Notes: generated by a model from the sequence alone, not told the origin. A stretch of DNA of 64,000 nucleotides from Alphaproteobacteria bacterium HGW-Alphaproteobacteria-4 (GCA_002842855.1 PHEE01000004.1:62001-126000); one strand, 5' to 3'; positions 51,745 to 64,000 are shown, counted from the stretch's first letter. A program made the numbers and translations.

Positions 51745-53918
51745 CTTACCCCCCTTTCCGGCATCTCGCCGGGACTGAACATCACCACGGAAAGCGGCGG
51801 CAGATAAAAGTTGCCGCGCGCCGCCCTGCCCCGCCAAGGTTTTGCCTCGGCCCTGAGCGCCCCCAAGTTACCGCGATTCTCGCCGCCATAATGCGCGCTG
51901 TCGGTATTCATCACCTCATGCCAGTCGCCGCCCTGGCTGAGGCCAAGGCGGTAGCCCACCCGCTCGATCGGCGTGAGGTTCGCAACCACCAGCACCGGGG
52001 CTGCACCCGGCGCGTGGCGCTCAAACGCATAAACCGAATTGGCGGCGTCATCCGCCTCGGCCCACTCAAAGCCCTGCGCGCGGCAATCGCCCCAGTGCAG
52101 CGCGGGCGTTTCGCGGTAAAGACGGTTGAGATCGCGGACAAGGTTTTGCACACCCTGGTGGCGCGGGTCGCCCAATAGGTGCCAGTCAAGCTGCCCCGCC
52201 TGCGCCCATTCGCGCAACTGGCCAAACTCTTGCCCCATGAACAGCAGTTTCTTGCCGGGGTGGCCCCACATCAGGCCAAGGAATGCGCGCAGGTTGGCAA
52301 AACGCTCGCCCTCCAGCCCCGGCATCTTGCCCAGAAGGCTGCCCTTGCCATGCACCACCTCGTCATGGCTGACAGGAAGAATGAAGTTTTCGCTGTATGC
52401 ATAGGAACTTGCAAAGGTAATTTCGTTGTGGTGGTGGCGGCGATGGACCGGATCACGGGCAAAATAGCGCAGCCAGTCGTTCATCCAGCCCATGTTCCAC
52501 TTGTAGCCAAAGCCGAGGCCCCCCGCATGCACCGGGCGCGAGACACCGGGGTAAGAGGTGCTTTCCTCGGCCACCGTCATGATCCCCGGCGCACCGCCGT
52601 GGGCCGCCGCGTTCACCTCTTGCAAAAAGGCAATCGCTTCAAGGTTTTCGCGCCCGCCGTGAATGTTGGGGATCCACTCACCCGCAGGGCGCGAATAGTC
52701 GCGGTAGAGCATCGAGGCGACGGCATCGACGCGCAGCCCGTCAAGGTGGTATTCCTCAAGCCAGAACAAGGCATTGGCGAGCAGGTAGTTGGCCACCTCG
52801 CGGCGCCCGTAGTTGAAGATCAGGGTGTTCCAGTCGCGGTGAAAGCCCTCGCGCGGGTCGGCGTGTTCATAAAGCGGGGTGCCATCGAACCGCGCAAGGC
52901 CGTGTGCATCGGTCGGAAAGTGCCCCGGCACCCAGTCGAGGATCACGCCGAGCCCCTTGCGGTGCGCGGCATCGACCAGGGCTGCAAACTCTTCGGGCCG
53001 CCCGTGGCGGATGGTCGGGGCGTAAAGGCCAATCGGCTGATAGCCCCAGCTGCCGTCAAACGGGTGCTCGGTAATGGGCATGAACTCGATATGGGTAAAA
53101 CCCATATCTGCCACATAATCAATTAGTTGCGATGCGGCTTCAAAGTAGCTCAGCGGCCTGCCACCCTCGGCCATTACCCGCCGCCAACTGCCCAGATGCA
53201 CCTCATAGATCGAGATCGGCGCGCCAATGGCGGCGGCCTCGGCGCGGCTGCCCATATAGCCCGCGTCGCCCCAGGCATGCCCGCCCAAAGCCCGCACCAC
53301 CGACGAGGTCTGCGGCGGATGCTCGGCCCCAAAGCCCAACGGGTCGGCCTTGAGCGGCTGCAAGCGCCCGTCGGCACCGAGGATTTCGTATTTGTAGGCC
53401 TCGCCCTCGGCCACACCGGGCGCGAAAATTTCCCACACTCCGGTTGCACCCCGGCGGCGCATCTGGTGGCGCCGCCCATCCCAGTTGTTGAAACCACCCA
53501 CCACCGAAACCCGCCGCGCATTGGGCGCCCAGACCGCGAAATGCACCCCCGCCACGCCCTCATGCGTGATCAGATGCGCGCCAAGCGCCTGCCAGAGGCG
53601 GCGGTGGCGGCCCTCGCCGATCAGGTATTCGTCAATCTCGCCCAATACCGGGGCAAAGCGGTAAGGATCTTCAAACTCCCAGATGCCCGCGGCCCCTTCG
53701 GCGCGCAAACGATAGGGCGCAGCATCGGGCCAGTCGGCGGCAAACACCCCCGGCGCTGCGGGCTTCAGCTCAACCGTTTCCGCGCCAACCGCCCAAAGCC
53801 GCGCCGCGTCGGGCACCAGCGCCACCACCTGCCCGCCGTGGAGACCAAGCACCGCAAAAGGATCAGCGTGCCGCCCTGCGGCCAAGGCCCGCGCCGTGTC
53901 GGCGTTCAGTCGTGCCAT
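51741..53918 (-). CDS. glgB: 1,4-alpha-glucan branching enzyme
   Basis: A 725-residue GH13 enzyme creating alpha-1,6 branches. Order: N-terminal domain starting [14 protein letters not shown]48 ([20 protein letters not shown]), then the barrel with [25 protein letters not shown] (nucleophile Asp), [11 protein letters not shown] (acid/base Glu) and [18 protein letters not shown]. Length is full. Starts eight bases after the glgP stop with GGGGGC before the ATG. Confidence 0.96.
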   Translation of the reverse strand: MARLNADTARALAAGRHADPFAVLGLHGGQVVALVPDAARLWAVGAETVELKPAAPGVFAADWPDAAPYRLRAEGAAGIWEFEDPYRFAPVLGEIDEYLIGEGRHRRLWQALGAHLITHEGVAGVHFAVWAPNARRVSVVGGFNNWDGRRHQMRRRGATGVWEIFAPGVAEGEAYKYEILGADGRLQPLKADPLGFGAEHPPQTSSVVRALGGHAWGDAGYMGSRAEAAAIGAPISIYEVHLGSWRRVMAEGGRPLSYFEAASQLIDYVADMGFTHIEFMPITEHPFDGSWGYQPIGLYAPTIRHGRPEEFAALVDAAHRKGLGVILDWVPGHFPTDAHGLARFDGTPLYEHADPREGFHRDWNTLIFNYGRREVANYLLANALFWLEEYHLDGLRVDAVASMLYRDYSRPAGEWIPNIHGGRENLEAIAFLQEVNAAAHGGAPGIMTVAEESTSYPGVSRPVHAGGLGFGYKWNMGWMNDWLRYFARDPVHRRHHHNEITFASSYAYSENFILPVSHDEVVHGKGSLLGKMPGLEGERFANLRAFLGLMWGHPGKKLLFMGQEFGQLREWAQAGQLDWHLLGDPRHQGVQNLVRDLNRLYRETPALHWGDCRAQGFEWAEADDAANSVYAFERHAPGAAPVLVVANLTPIERVGYRLGLSQGGDWHEVMNTDSAHYGGENRGNLGALRAEAKPWRGRAARGNFYLPPLSVVMFSPGEMPERGVR

Positions 53919-53926
53919 GCCGCCCC

Positions 53927-56320
<2,394 letters not shown>

Positions 56321-56334
56321 GATGCGCAGACCTT

Positions 56335-56348
56335 CCAAAGCGGTTTGG
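56335..56348. promoter_or_regulatory. palindrome A in glgP/GH13 divergent region
   Basis: CCAAAGCGGTTTGG, a near-perfect palindrome 15 bases before the glgP GTG. On the glgP strand a TTGACG -35 box lies about 25-30 bases further upstream, so the site would sit near the -10 or start point. It resembles palindrome B in this region (CAAAnCGG/CGGTTTG core). Candidate operator. Confidence 0.4.
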
Positions 56349-56435
56349 ATACCTTTGTGCAACCCTGCCCCGGCCCCGTCAAGCGCGCTTGCGGGGAATC
56401 GTTTCGCTCGGCGCGGGCAACGGCTAATCAAGCGG

Positions 56436-56450
56436 CAAACCGGCGGTTTG
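56436..56450. promoter_or_regulatory. palindrome B in glgP/GH13 divergent region
   Basis: CAAACCG-G-CGGTTTG, a perfect 15-base palindrome with one central base, ending nine bases before the GH13 ATG and covering its ribosome-binding area. As DNA it could be an operator shared in type with palindrome A; as RNA it would hide the ribosome-binding site. Confidence 0.45.
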
Positions 56451-56459
56451 GGGGATGTG

Positions 56460-58052
56460 ATGGCAGAATGGTGGCGCGGCGCGGTGGTCTATCAGATCTA
56501 TCCGCGCAGCTTTCTCGATAGCGATGGCGACGGTATCGGAGATCTTCGGGGCATCACCAGCCGCCTTGACCACATCGCCAACCTGGGCGCCGATGCAATC
56601 TGGCTGTCGCCGGTGTTCCCCTCGCCGATGGCCGACATGGGGTATGACGTGGCCGAGTATTGCGGCATCGCCCCGCTGTTCGGCACGCTGGCCGATTTCG
56701 ATGCGCTGGTGGCGCGCGCGCATGCGCTGGGGCTGCGGGTGATCCTCGATCAGGTGCTCAGCCATTCTTCCGACCGCCACCCCTGGTTTGCCGACAGCCG
56801 CAGGCGCGGCGCCAAGGCCGATTGGTATGTCTGGGCCGATGCCCGCCCCGATGGCAGCCCGCCGAACAACTGGCTTTCGGTCTTTGGCGGCCCGGCGTGG
56901 GAATGGGATGCGGCGCGGCGGCAATACTACCTGCACAACTTCCTGCCGTCGCAGCCCGACCTCAATTTGCACAATCCTCAGGTGCAGGCGGCAATGCTGG
57001 ATGTGTTGCGGTTCTGGCTGGATCGGGGGGTGGATGGCTTTCGCCTCGATACCGTCAACTACTACCTGCACGACCCGGCGCTGCGCGACAACCCGCCCGC
57101 GCCCCCGGCCCCCGATGGCCGCCCCCCCGCCAGCACCTACGACATGCAAGACCACCGCTACGACAAGACCCGCCCCGAAAACCTTGCGCTGCTGGCCCGC
57201 ATCCGCGCGCTGACCGACAGCTACCCCGACCGTTGCCTTGTCGGCGAGGTGGGCGAGGTTGCCGGGTGGGCGCTGCCGATCATGGCGGCATACACGGCAG
57301 GCGGCAACCGGCTGCACATGGCCTACAGCTTTGATCTGCTGGGCGACGCCTATACGCCCGCGCATTTTCGCGCGGTGATCGAGGGGTTCTTTGCCGCCGC
57401 CCCCGATGGCTGGCCATACTGGTCGTTTTCCAACCATGACGTGGTGCGCGCGGCCAGCCGTTGGGCTGCGCATGGCGCCAGCTCCGAAGTGCTGGCAAAA
57501 CAGGCGTTGGCGCTGCTGGCCTCGTTGCCCGGCACGATCGGGCTTTATCAGGGCGAGGAGTTGGGCCAGACCGAGACGGCGCTCGCGTACACCGAACTGA
57601 CCGACCCGCCCGGCCTGCGCTTCTGGCCCGAGGTCAAGGGGCGCGATGGCTGCCGCACGCCGATGGTCTGGGATGAAACCGCCCATGCCGGGTTCAGCAC
57701 CGCGCGGCCCTGGCTGCCGATAAAGCCGGCGCAGGCCGCGCGCAACGTGGCGGCCCAAGAGGCAGAGGCGGGGTCGGTTTTGCACCATTGTCGCGCCGTG
57801 CTGCGCCTGCGTCGCGCCACGCCCGCGCTGCGGCTGGGGCAGGCACGGTTTCTAGACCTGCCGTCGCCGCTGCTGGGCATTGAGCGCCGCCACGGCGCGG
57901 ACAGGGTCAGCTGCATTTTCAATCTTTCGCCGCATCCCCAGACACTTGAAAAGGCGCCGCCCGGCAGGCCCCTGCCAGCTTCGCAAGGCGCAACGCAACG
58001 AAACGATGCGCTCGACCTGGGCGCGAACGCCTGGGTCTGGCTGCGTCACTAA
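56460..58052 (+). CDS. GH13 alpha-glucosidase
   Basis: A 530-residue GH13 enzyme of the alpha-glucosidase/oligo-1,6-glucosidase type. Motifs: YQIYPRSFLDSDGDGIGDL, VILDQVLSHSSDRHPWF, DGFRLDTVNYYLHD (nucleophile Asp), CLVGEVGEVAG (acid/base Glu) and WSFSNHDVVRA. No signal peptide, so it should cut imported or glycogen-derived short maltosides or isomaltosides to glucose. Divergent from glgP, it completes glycogen turnover. Exact linkage preference cannot be told. Confidence 0.9.
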   Translation: MAEWWRGAVVYQIYPRSFLDSDGDGIGDLRGITSRLDHIANLGADAIWLSPVFPSPMADMGYDVAEYCGIAPLFGTLADFDALVARAHALGLRVILDQVLSHSSDRHPWFADSRRRGAKADWYVWADARPDGSPPNNWLSVFGGPAWEWDAARRQYYLHNFLPSQPDLNLHNPQVQAAMLDVLRFWLDRGVDGFRLDTVNYYLHDPALRDNPPAPPAPDGRPPASTYDMQDHRYDKTRPENLALLARIRALTDSYPDRCLVGEVGEVAGWALPIMAAYTAGGNRLHMAYSFDLLGDAYTPAHFRAVIEGFFAAAPDGWPYWSFSNHDVVRAASRWAAHGASSEVLAKQALALLASLPGTIGLYQGEELGQTETALAYTELTDPPGLRFWPEVKGRDGCRTPMVWDETAHAGFSTARPWLPIKPAQAARNVAAQEAEAGSVLHHCRAVLRLRRATPALRLGQARFLDLPSPLLGIERRHGADRVSCIFNLSPHPQTLEKAPPGRPLPASQGATQRNDALDLGANAWVWLRH

Positions 58053-58169
58053 GTCATGCACTTACACGCCTTATCGCTTGAGCGAACACCCACATCCAGA
58101 TAAACTCTTGATTGTAGCGTGTGTGTAATGGTGGTCCGGAGGTTGTATTGGGGGCGGGGCGCATAGGCC

Positions 58170-58562
58170 ATGAAATCCAGTTTCGACGCAGGCCCGCTGC
58201 CTTCGCTTTGTGGTGCATTTGATAGCGCAAGCACGCAGGGCCGCAAGATCTTGCTGGTCGAGCCCCGGCACGCCGTGCCGACCAACTTGCCCGGGCTGGA
58301 GCATGGCGAAGTTACCTGTGCCCCGCTTGCGGCTGTCGATGCTGATCTGCTGGTGCGGCTGTGCCCCGATGTGGTGCTGGCGCCGCTGATGACACCGAGT
58401 TTTGACATGCTCGACCTTACGCGGTTGCTGTGGCAGCTTGACTTTCCCGGTCAGGTACGCGCCCTTACGCCGGCCATTCCTGACCCGCATCTGGTCTGCT
58501 CTGAAATCATGGCGGCCTGCCCTGGCCTCGATTTTGATCTGATCGTGGTCAAGCCCGACTAG
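58170..58562 (+). CDS. small conserved hypothetical protein
   Basis: A 130-residue protein with alternating hydrophobic segments (KILLVEPRH, DVVLAPLMTPSFDML, FDLIVVKPD) that suggest a small alpha/beta fold resembling a receiver domain, but the phosphoacceptor set of response regulators is not seen. A G-rich stretch precedes ATG 58170. It stands alone between the GH13 gene and argE, with an AT-richer promoter-like leader (58053-58169). No family recognised. Confidence 0.65.
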   Translation: MKSSFDAGPLPSLCGAFDSASTQGRKILLVEPRHAVPTNLPGLEHGEVTCAPLAAVDADLLVRLCPDVVLAPLMTPSFDMLDLTRLLWQLDFPGQVRALTPAIPDPHLVCSEIMAACPGLDFDLIVVKPD

Positions 58563-58603
58563 ATTTGCGCCCGTGCCGCAGGCCATGTTCGATGGCGGGT
58601 CAC

Positions 58604-59764
58604 CTAGCGGCAAAGCCCCTCGACCAGATCCTCCATGAAGGCCCAGCCCGCATTGAACTGGGCCACGGTAAGGTATTCGTCGGCCTGATGCGCCTGCGCG
58701 ATATCGCCGGGGCCGCAGACCACTGCCGACCAGCCGCGCGCCTGAAACTGCCCGGCTTCAGTGCCATAACTGACCACATGGCGCGCGTTATCGCCGGTAA
58801 GCGCGCGCGCGAGCGCCTCGGCGGCACCGTGGGTTTCCGGGGCCAGCGGCGGTACAACGAAGCGTTCGTCAACCGCGATCCCGGCCTCGGGGCGCACCGC
58901 CTTCATCTCGGCCTCGACCTCGGCGACCTTGGCGTGGAAGGCCCGCTGCCAGATGTCGGGGTCTTCGCCCGGCACGACGCGAAAATCGATGCCGAATTCG
59001 CAACTGCCTGCCGTGATGTTATGCGCGGTGCCACCCGCAATCTGCCCGGTATGGACGGTCGTCCACGGCGGGTTGAACAGCGCGGCCAATGGCCCCGGCT
59101 TGGCGGCGCGGTTGGCGGCATTCTGCGCGTTGACCCAGGCAAGCAGCTTCGCGGCTTCGAGAATGGCGCTGACGCCTTCGTGCATGATCGACGAATGCAC
59201 CTCGTAGCCCTTCACCCGCAGCCAATAGGCCATGCCGCCCTTGTGCCCGGTGACAACCTTCATCATCGTCGGCTCGCCCACGATCACGGCACTGGCGCGG
59301 GGCAACGCGGCCATCGCCTCGATCATCGGAATGCAGGCAACGCAGCCCAGTTCCTCGTCGTGGCTCAGCGCCAGTTGCAAAGGCCGCTTCACGCCGCGCC
59401 GTTTGGCCAGCACCAGCGCGGCAAGGGCCAGCGCATCAAATCCCTTCATGTCGCAGGTGCCGCGGCCATATAGGCGCCCGTCGCGCTCGACCACGGTGAA
59501 GGGGTCGCTGGTCCAGGCCTGCCCGTCGACCGGCACCACGTCGGTATGCCCCGAAAGCACCACCCCGCCCGGCACCTCTGGCCCGACCTGCGCATAGAGG
59601 CTGGCCTTGCGGCCATCGGGCGAGGGCACCACGGTTGCCGCTATCCGGTGCCCTTCCAACCACGCCCGCACCCATTCGATCAGGTCAAGGTTGCTGTCGC
59701 GGCTGACGCTGGGGAAGCCAACGAGGGAAGCAAGCAGCGCGCGGGCGGTGGCAAGATCTGGCAT
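58604..59764 (-). CDS. argE: acetylornithine deacetylase / M20 deacylase
   Basis: A 386-residue zinc enzyme of family M20. Metal ligands are visible: LSGHTDVVPVDG with His and Asp, GRGTCDMKGFDAL with bridging Asp, SHDEELGCVA with catalytic and metal Glu, GEPTMMK, and the final His near GPGDIAQAHQADEYL. It most resembles ArgE, which frees ornithine from N-acetylornithine, but alphaproteobacteria often use ArgJ and keep such enzymes for other N-acyl amino acids. It is divergent from a peptide ABC transporter, which fits a peptide or acyl-amino-acid catabolic role. Confidence 0.82.
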   Translation of the reverse strand: MPDLATARALLASLVGFPSVSRDSNLDLIEWVRAWLEGHRIAATVVPSPDGRKASLYAQVGPEVPGGVVLSGHTDVVPVDGQAWTSDPFTVVERDGRLYGRGTCDMKGFDALALAALVLAKRRGVKRPLQLALSHDEELGCVACIPMIEAMAALPRASAVIVGEPTMMKVVTGHKGGMAYWLRVKGYEVHSSIMHEGVSAILEAAKLLAWVNAQNAANRAAKPGPLAALFNPPWTTVHTGQIAGGTAHNITAGSCEFGIDFRVVPGEDPDIWQRAFHAKVAEVEAEMKAVRPEAGIAVDERFVVPPLAPETHGAAEALARALTGDNARHVVSYGTEAGQFQARGWSAVVCGPGDIAQAHQADEYLTVAQFNAGWAFMEDLVEGLCR

Positions 59765-59979
59765 GGCAAACTCCGGGTTGTGGCTGACAGGCTGCGCCGC
59801 GTGGCGGCACAGTGCAACCCCCGCCGCAATCCCTGCCGGGAGAATTTCCTTTGCGCAAGTGGCGCAGAATCGAACTTGCGTGAGCGCTAAAAATCTCTAA
59901 CACTGGCCCTCACGCAGCCTTTTGGGGGCGGCAGTCTGCACTGTAAAGAACAACAATAACAACGAACTGGGAGCAATCC

Positions 59980-61005
59980 ATGCCCGATGGGGCGAACGCT
60001 GTCCTTCACGTCGAGGGGTTGAAGACCGTCTTCAAGGTCCGCGGCGGCGAAGTTCACGCCGTCAATTCAGTCAGCTTCGATCTGAAACCCGGCGAATTGC
60101 TGGGGGTGGTGGGCGAGTCCGGTTCGGGCAAGTCGGTCACCATGATGTCGCTGTTGGGCCTGCTGCCCTCGCCACCCGCAGAGGTGCGCGAAGGGCGCGT
60201 GATGTTTGATGGGCGCGATCTTCTGAAATGTTCGCCCAACGAACTGCGCGAGGTGCGCGGGCTTGGTGTCGGCTTCATCTTTCAAGACCCGATGACCTCG
60301 CTGAACCCGGTCTTTACCGTCGGCTTTCAGATCATGGAGCCGCTGCGCCGCCACCTTGGCATGAGCAAGCAGGCAGCGCGCAAGCGGGCGCAGGAACTTC
60401 TGGAGCTGGTCAACATTCCTGACGCCGGGCAGCGGCTTGGCGACTATCCGCACCAGTTTTCGGGTGGCATGCGGCAGCGGGTGATGATCGCCATTGCGCT
60501 CGCCTGCGACCCCAAGGTGCTGATCGCGGATGAGCCGACGACCGCGCTCGATGTGACGATTCAGGCGCAAATCCTCGAACTGATCCGCGAGCTGCGGCAA
60601 AAGCTCGGCATGGCGATTGTCTGGATCACCCACGACCTTGGGGTGATTGCAGGCATCGCTGACCGGGTGATCGTGATGTATGGCGGGCAAATTGTCGAAC
60701 AGGCGCCGGTGGGGGAACTGTTTGCCCATCCGCGCCACCCCTACACCCGCGCGCTTTTGCAAACCGTGCCAAGCGTGCGCGGCGAACGGGCGCCCAAGCT
60801 GAACGTGATCGAGGGCCAGCCGCCAATGCTGACCCAAACCCCCTCGGCCTGCCCGTTCCGCCCACGCTGCGCGCAGGCCTTCGACCGTTGCGCACGCGAA
60901 AACCCGGCACGCCGCGCGGTAGGGCGCGGCCATGACGTCGCCTGTTTTTGGGATTTTGACAGCAACGGGGCGGTAACCGCCACCGGGAGCAGCGCCGATG
61001 CTTGA
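59980..61005 (+). CDS. peptide-type ABC transporter ATP-binding protein (DppD-like)
   Basis: A 341-residue ATPase. Walker A is GESGSGKSV, signature SGGMRQR, Walker [13 protein letters not shown], switch His in THDLG. The C-terminal oligopeptide-transporter domain with Cys-containing [14 protein letters not shown] is present and may bind an iron-sulfur or metal site as in Dpp-type ATPases. GGGAG precedes the ATG. First gene of the operon; its end overlaps the next start by eight bases. Confidence 0.93.
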   Translation: MPDGANAVLHVEGLKTVFKVRGGEVHAVNSVSFDLKPGELLGVVGESGSGKSVTMMSLLGLLPSPPAEVREGRVMFDGRDLLKCSPNELREVRGLGVGFIFQDPMTSLNPVFTVGFQIMEPLRRHLGMSKQAARKRAQELLELVNIPDAGQRLGDYPHQFSGGMRQRVMIAIALACDPKVLIADEPTTALDVTIQAQILELIRELRQKLGMAIVWITHDLGVIAGIADRVIVMYGGQIVEQAPVGELFAHPRHPYTRALLQTVPSVRGERAPKLNVIEGQPPMLTQTPSACPFRPRCAQAFDRCARENPARRAVGRGHDVACFWDFDSNGAVTATGSSADA

Positions 61006-62080
61006 CCACACCCCCACGCAAAAAACGCTGGTCGAGGTCGACGGGCTGAAGATGTATTTTCCGATCACCGCTGGCCTCTTTCGCGGCAAGGTGGGCGATG
61101 TGAAGGCGGTCGACGGGGTTTCCTTCTCGATATTCGAGGGTGAGACCTTGGGGCTCGTGGGGGAATCGGGTTGCGGCAAATCCACCTGCGGGCGGGCGCT
61201 GCTGCGGCTTTATGATGTAACGGCGGGAAGTATCCGCATTGGCGGTGTCGATATTGCCAAGCTCAGCCCCGATGCGCTGCGCCGGATGCGCCCGACCATG
61301 CAGATGGTGTTTCAAGACCCGCAGGCAAGCCTCAACCCGCGCATGACGGTCGCGGGCATCATCGGCGAGCCGCTGGATGAGCATACCAGCCTCGGCCGTG
61401 CCGAAAAGCTGGCGCGGATTTATGAGCTGATGGATGCGGTGGGCCTTTCTCGCGATTTCGCCAACCGCTATCCGCACGCCTTTTCGGGCGGCCAGCGCCA
61501 GCGCATCGGTATTGCCCGCGCGCTGGCGCTGAACCCGAAGTTCATCGTCTGCGACGAACCGATTGCAGCGCTTGATGTCTCGATCCAGGCGCAGGTGGTC
61601 AACCTGCTGGAAGAATTGCAGGACCGGCTGGGGCTGACCTATCTGTTCATCAGCCACGATCTGAGCATGGTGCGCCATATCGCTGACCGCGTCGCGGTGA
61701 TGTATCTGGGCCAGATCGTTGAACTGGCCAGCCGCGAGGCGCTCTATGGCAGCCCCAAGCACCCCTACACGCAGGCGCTGCTTTCAGCGGTGCCGGAACC
61801 AAACCCCGAACACGAGGCCAACCGCCGCCGCATCATTCTGACCGGCGACGTGCCCTCGCCCGCAAACCCGCCGCAGGGCTGCAACTTTTGCACCCGCTGC
61901 CCGAAGGTGATGGATATCTGCCGCAAGGTGGAACCCGTCAGCCGCGAAATCGAGCCGGGCCGCTTCGTGGCCTGTCACCTTTACGAAACCACCACGACCG
62001 CCGAACCTACGGCGGCGACTGAAGCATCAGGCAAGACCCGCTTGAGCACCAACAATCCAACGACCCAACAAGGAGTCTGA
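60998..62080 (+). CDS. peptide-type ABC transporter ATP-binding protein (DppF-like)
   Basis: A 360-residue second ATPase pairing with the first. Walker [10 protein letters not shown], signature SGGQRQR, Walker [13 protein letters not shown], switch SHDLS, and the C-terminal [14 protein letters not shown] cysteine motif. A short low-complexity Thr/Ala tail follows. One base separates its stop from the binding-protein ATG. Confidence 0.93.
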   Translation: MLDHTPTQKTLVEVDGLKMYFPITAGLFRGKVGDVKAVDGVSFSIFEGETLGLVGESGCGKSTCGRALLRLYDVTAGSIRIGGVDIAKLSPDALRRMRPTMQMVFQDPQASLNPRMTVAGIIGEPLDEHTSLGRAEKLARIYELMDAVGLSRDFANRYPHAFSGGQRQRIGIARALALNPKFIVCDEPIAALDVSIQAQVVNLLEELQDRLGLTYLFISHDLSMVRHIADRVAVMYLGQIVELASREALYGSPKHPYTQALLSAVPEPNPEHEANRRRIILTGDVPSPANPPQGCNFCTRCPKVMDICRKVEPVSREIEPGRFVACHLYETTTTAEPTAATEASGKTRLSTNNPTTQQGV

Positions 62081-62081
62081 C

Positions 62082-63782
62082 ATGAAACTGAAAACCGCTC
62101 TTCTGGGCGCGGCAGCGAGTCTGGTATTCGCCCCCGCCGCCTATGCCGAACGCGGCAGTGACGGCGAAGTGAAGATCATCTATTGGCAAGCCGTCTCGAC
62201 GCTGAACCCGTATCTGTCGTCGGGCACCAAAGATGTCGAAACCGCAAGCCTGGTGATCGAGCCGCTGGCGGGCTTTGACGAAAACGGCGTCGTCATTCCG
62301 CGCCTCGTGACCGAGATTCCGACCGTCGAAAACGGCGGCGTTTCGGCAGATCTGACCAGCATCACCTGGAAGCTCAAGCCGGGCCTCGTGTGGTCGGACG
62401 GCACCCCGGTTACAGCCCATGACGCGGTCTTTACCGCCAACTACTGCATGGACCCTGCCGGTGGCTGCGCCCAGCTTGCGCGCTATGAAGGCATCAAGTC
62501 GGTCGAGGCGCTCGATGATCTGACCGTCAAGATCACCTACAACGAACCGCGCCCGAACCCCTACACGGCCTTTGTCGGCGCCACCTCGCCGATCCTTCAG
62601 GCCGCTCAGTTCGCCAACTGCACCGGCGCCGCTGCCTCCAGCTGCACCGCCGAGAACTTTGCCCCGATCGGCACCGGCCCGTTCCGCGTAACCGACTTCC
62701 GCACCAATGACGTGGTGCAGATGGAAGCCAACCCGAACTACCGCGACCCGGCGAAACCGGCGTTTGCCAAGCTGACCGTCAAAGGCGGCGGCGAAGCAGC
62801 GGCAGCGGCGCGCGCGGTGATGGAAACCGGCGAGTTCGACTATGCCTGGAACACCCAGATCTCGCCCGAAGTGCAGAGCCAGATGGCTGCGGGCGGCAAG
62901 GGCGAGTTCATCTATGCGTTCGGTACGCTGGTCGAGCGCATCGAGATGAACATGACCGACCCCTCGCCTTCGCTGCCTGAAGGCGAGCGCGCGACCGTTG
63001 CGCATCCGCACCCGATCCTGTCGGATATCCGTGTGCGCAAGGCGCTGAGCATGGCGATCGACCGCGACGTGCTGGTAGAGGTCGGCTACGGCAATGCGGG
63101 CCGTGCCACCTGCAACCTGGTCCCGGCACCGGCAATGTTTGCCTCGGACAACACCGACTGTCTGGTGCAAGACGTCGAAGGCGCCAAGGCGCTGCTCGAA
63201 GAAGCCGGCTGGAAAGTCGGCCCCGATGGCATCCGCGTAAAAGATGGCGCGCGGCTGAAGCTGCTCTACCAGACCTCGGTGAACGCGGTGCGGCAAGACT
63301 TCCAGTCGATCATCAAGCAGTGGTGGAACGACATCGGCGTGGAAGTCGAGCTGAAGGCGATCGACGCGGGCGTGTATTTTGGCGGTGACGCGGGCTCGCC
63401 CGACACCTTCCAGAAATTCTATGCCGACGTCGAAATGTATGCCAACAACTTCGACGGCACCGACCCGGAACCCTACCTTGCGCAATACACCTGCGACAAG
63501 GCGCCTTCGCCTGCGACCCAGTGGCAGGGCGAAAACGTCAACCGCTTCTGCGACCCGGCCTATGACGCGCTGGTGGTGGAACTTGGCCGCACCGGCGAAA
63601 TGGGCAAGCGCGCCGAACTGGCCAAGCGGATGAACGAAATGCTGACCAAAGACAGCTACACCGTGGTGCCGCTGGTTGACCGTGGCCGCCTTTCGGCCCG
63701 TTCGCTGTCGCTTGGTGGCGTCGTGCTGAACACCTGGGACTCCGAGCTTTGGAACGTCTCGGATTGGTATCGCGTAAAGTGA
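62082..63782 (+). CDS. ABC transporter substrate-binding protein, family 5
   Basis: A 566-residue exported protein of the DppA/OppA type. The signal peptide MKLKTALLGAAASLVFAPAA is cleaved probably after AYA at residue 22. Family traits include VSTLNPYLSS, LVWSDGTPVTAHDAVFT and IRVRKALSMAIDRDVL. Eight or so cysteines in the mature part (CMDPAGGC, NCTGAAASSC, CNL, DC, TC, FC) are more than usual and could give disulfides. Strong AAGGAG site. Substrate is probably a peptide; the divergent argE-like gene agrees. Confidence 0.92.
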   Translation: MKLKTALLGAAASLVFAPAAYAERGSDGEVKIIYWQAVSTLNPYLSSGTKDVETASLVIEPLAGFDENGVVIPRLVTEIPTVENGGVSADLTSITWKLKPGLVWSDGTPVTAHDAVFTANYCMDPAGGCAQLARYEGIKSVEALDDLTVKITYNEPRPNPYTAFVGATSPILQAAQFANCTGAAASSCTAENFAPIGTGPFRVTDFRTNDVVQMEANPNYRDPAKPAFAKLTVKGGGEAAAAARAVMETGEFDYAWNTQISPEVQSQMAAGGKGEFIYAFGTLVERIEMNMTDPSPSLPEGERATVAHPHPILSDIRVRKALSMAIDRDVLVEVGYGNAGRATCNLVPAPAMFASDNTDCLVQDVEGAKALLEEAGWKVGPDGIRVKDGARLKLLYQTSVNAVRQDFQSIIKQWWNDIGVEVELKAIDAGVYFGGDAGSPDTFQKFYADVEMYANNFDGTDPEPYLAQYTCDKAPSPATQWQGENVNRFCDPAYDALVVELGRTGEMGKRAELAKRMNEMLTKDSYTVVPLVDRGRLSARSLSLGGVVLNTWDSELWNVSDWYRVK

Positions 63783-63793
63783 TCTGACCCATC

Positions 63794-63826
63794 GCGCCGC
63801 CCCGGCCACACGCGCCGGGGCGGCGC
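63794..63826. other. strong hairpin between binding protein and permease
   Basis: A perfect 12-base stem, GCGCCGCCCCGG and CCGGGGCGGCGC, with a nine-base loop. No T-run follows. Such hairpins after binding-protein genes commonly protect upstream mRNA from 3' decay and reduce readthrough so that binding protein exceeds permease. Confidence 0.7.
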
Positions 63827-63860
63827 ACCCCCTGCCCCAGCGAACTGACCCGAGGCGCCG

Positions 63861-64000
63861 ATGTTCACCTTTGCCCTGCGACGATTCCTGATCGCAATTC
63901 CGACGCTTCTGATCATTTCGCTCGCCATTTTCCTGCTGCTGGAAGCTGCCCCCGGCGACCCGCTGGGCGATGTGCCGCTGACCGTGCCGCCTGATGTGAA
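63861..64000 (+). CDS. ABC transporter permease (DppB-like), 3' end beyond window
   Basis: The first 46 codons of a permease: MFTFALRRFLIAIPTLLIIS followed by LAIFLLLEAAPGDPLGDVP. The RRxLxxIPTL start, first membrane span and APGDP motif are diagnostic of DppB/OppB permeases. The frame is open to the last base of the window. It is the fourth gene of the transporter operon. Confidence 0.9.
   Translation, partial: MFTFALRRFLIAIPTLLIISLAIFLLLEAAPGDPLGDVPLTVPPDV

Overview
The window reads as chromosomal DNA from a GC-rich alphaproteobacterium, most likely of the Rhodobacteraceae/Paracoccaceae. This rests on gene families and neighbourhoods I recognise as typical of that group: a PIN gene next to an RlmI-like methyltransferase, DUF5337 and a carboxymuconolactone-decarboxylase-like gene inside the nuo cluster, and nuoN-birA-coaX-rnj order. 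Genes are tightly packed with many 1-11 nt start/stop overlaps. I found no rRNA, tRNA, CRISPR array, insertion sequence or prophage. Species cannot be assigned.

Layout. 1-3.7 kb: a cut-off DUF1638-like gene, an MFS transporter, an AlkA-type glycosylase, an esterase and an HNH nuclease. 3.7-7.5 kb: pgi-pgl-zwf, feeding glucose-6-phosphate into 6-phosphogluconate, with a perfect LacI-type palindrome before zwf. 7.5-14.9 kb: PIN protein, RNA methyltransferase, a small basic protein, scpB-scpA, nagZ, a SPOR protein and argS. 15.1-16.7 kb: a DEAD-box helicase, facing rnj across a shared terminator. 16.8-37.4 kb (minus strand): a complete nuoA-N set (complex I) with six interspersed accessory genes, continuing into birA, coaX and rnj. 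37.6-45.3 kb (minus): the leucine-degradation (liu) operon: isovaleryl-CoA dehydrogenase, both methylcrotonyl-CoA carboxylase subunits, a GST, HMG-CoA lyase and an enoyl-CoA hydratase. 45.3-56.3 kb (minus): glycogen operon glgP-glgB-glgC-glgA-glgX-pgm, divergent from a GH13 alpha-glucosidase. 58-64 kb: an orphan small gene, an argE-like deacylase and the start of a peptide-type ABC transporter operon that runs off the end.

The strongest anomalies are two conserved genes with clean internal deletions. nuoK keeps its start, first six codons and C-terminal half but has lost about 29 codons (TM1 and the start of TM2), leaving a TAG at the junction. The methylcrotonyl-CoA carboxylase beta gene has lost about 43 codons out of frame, splitting it in two. 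Either complex I and leucine catabolism are damaged in this strain or the sequence has local deletion errors; read-level checking decides this. Other points of interest are AT-richer unknown genes inserted by ATGA coupling into the nuo and liu operons, a duplicated helix-hairpin-helix tail next to NuoE, paired palindromes in the glycogen divergent promoter, a well-formed promoter/operator before the liu operon, and a dispersed palindromic repeat family.
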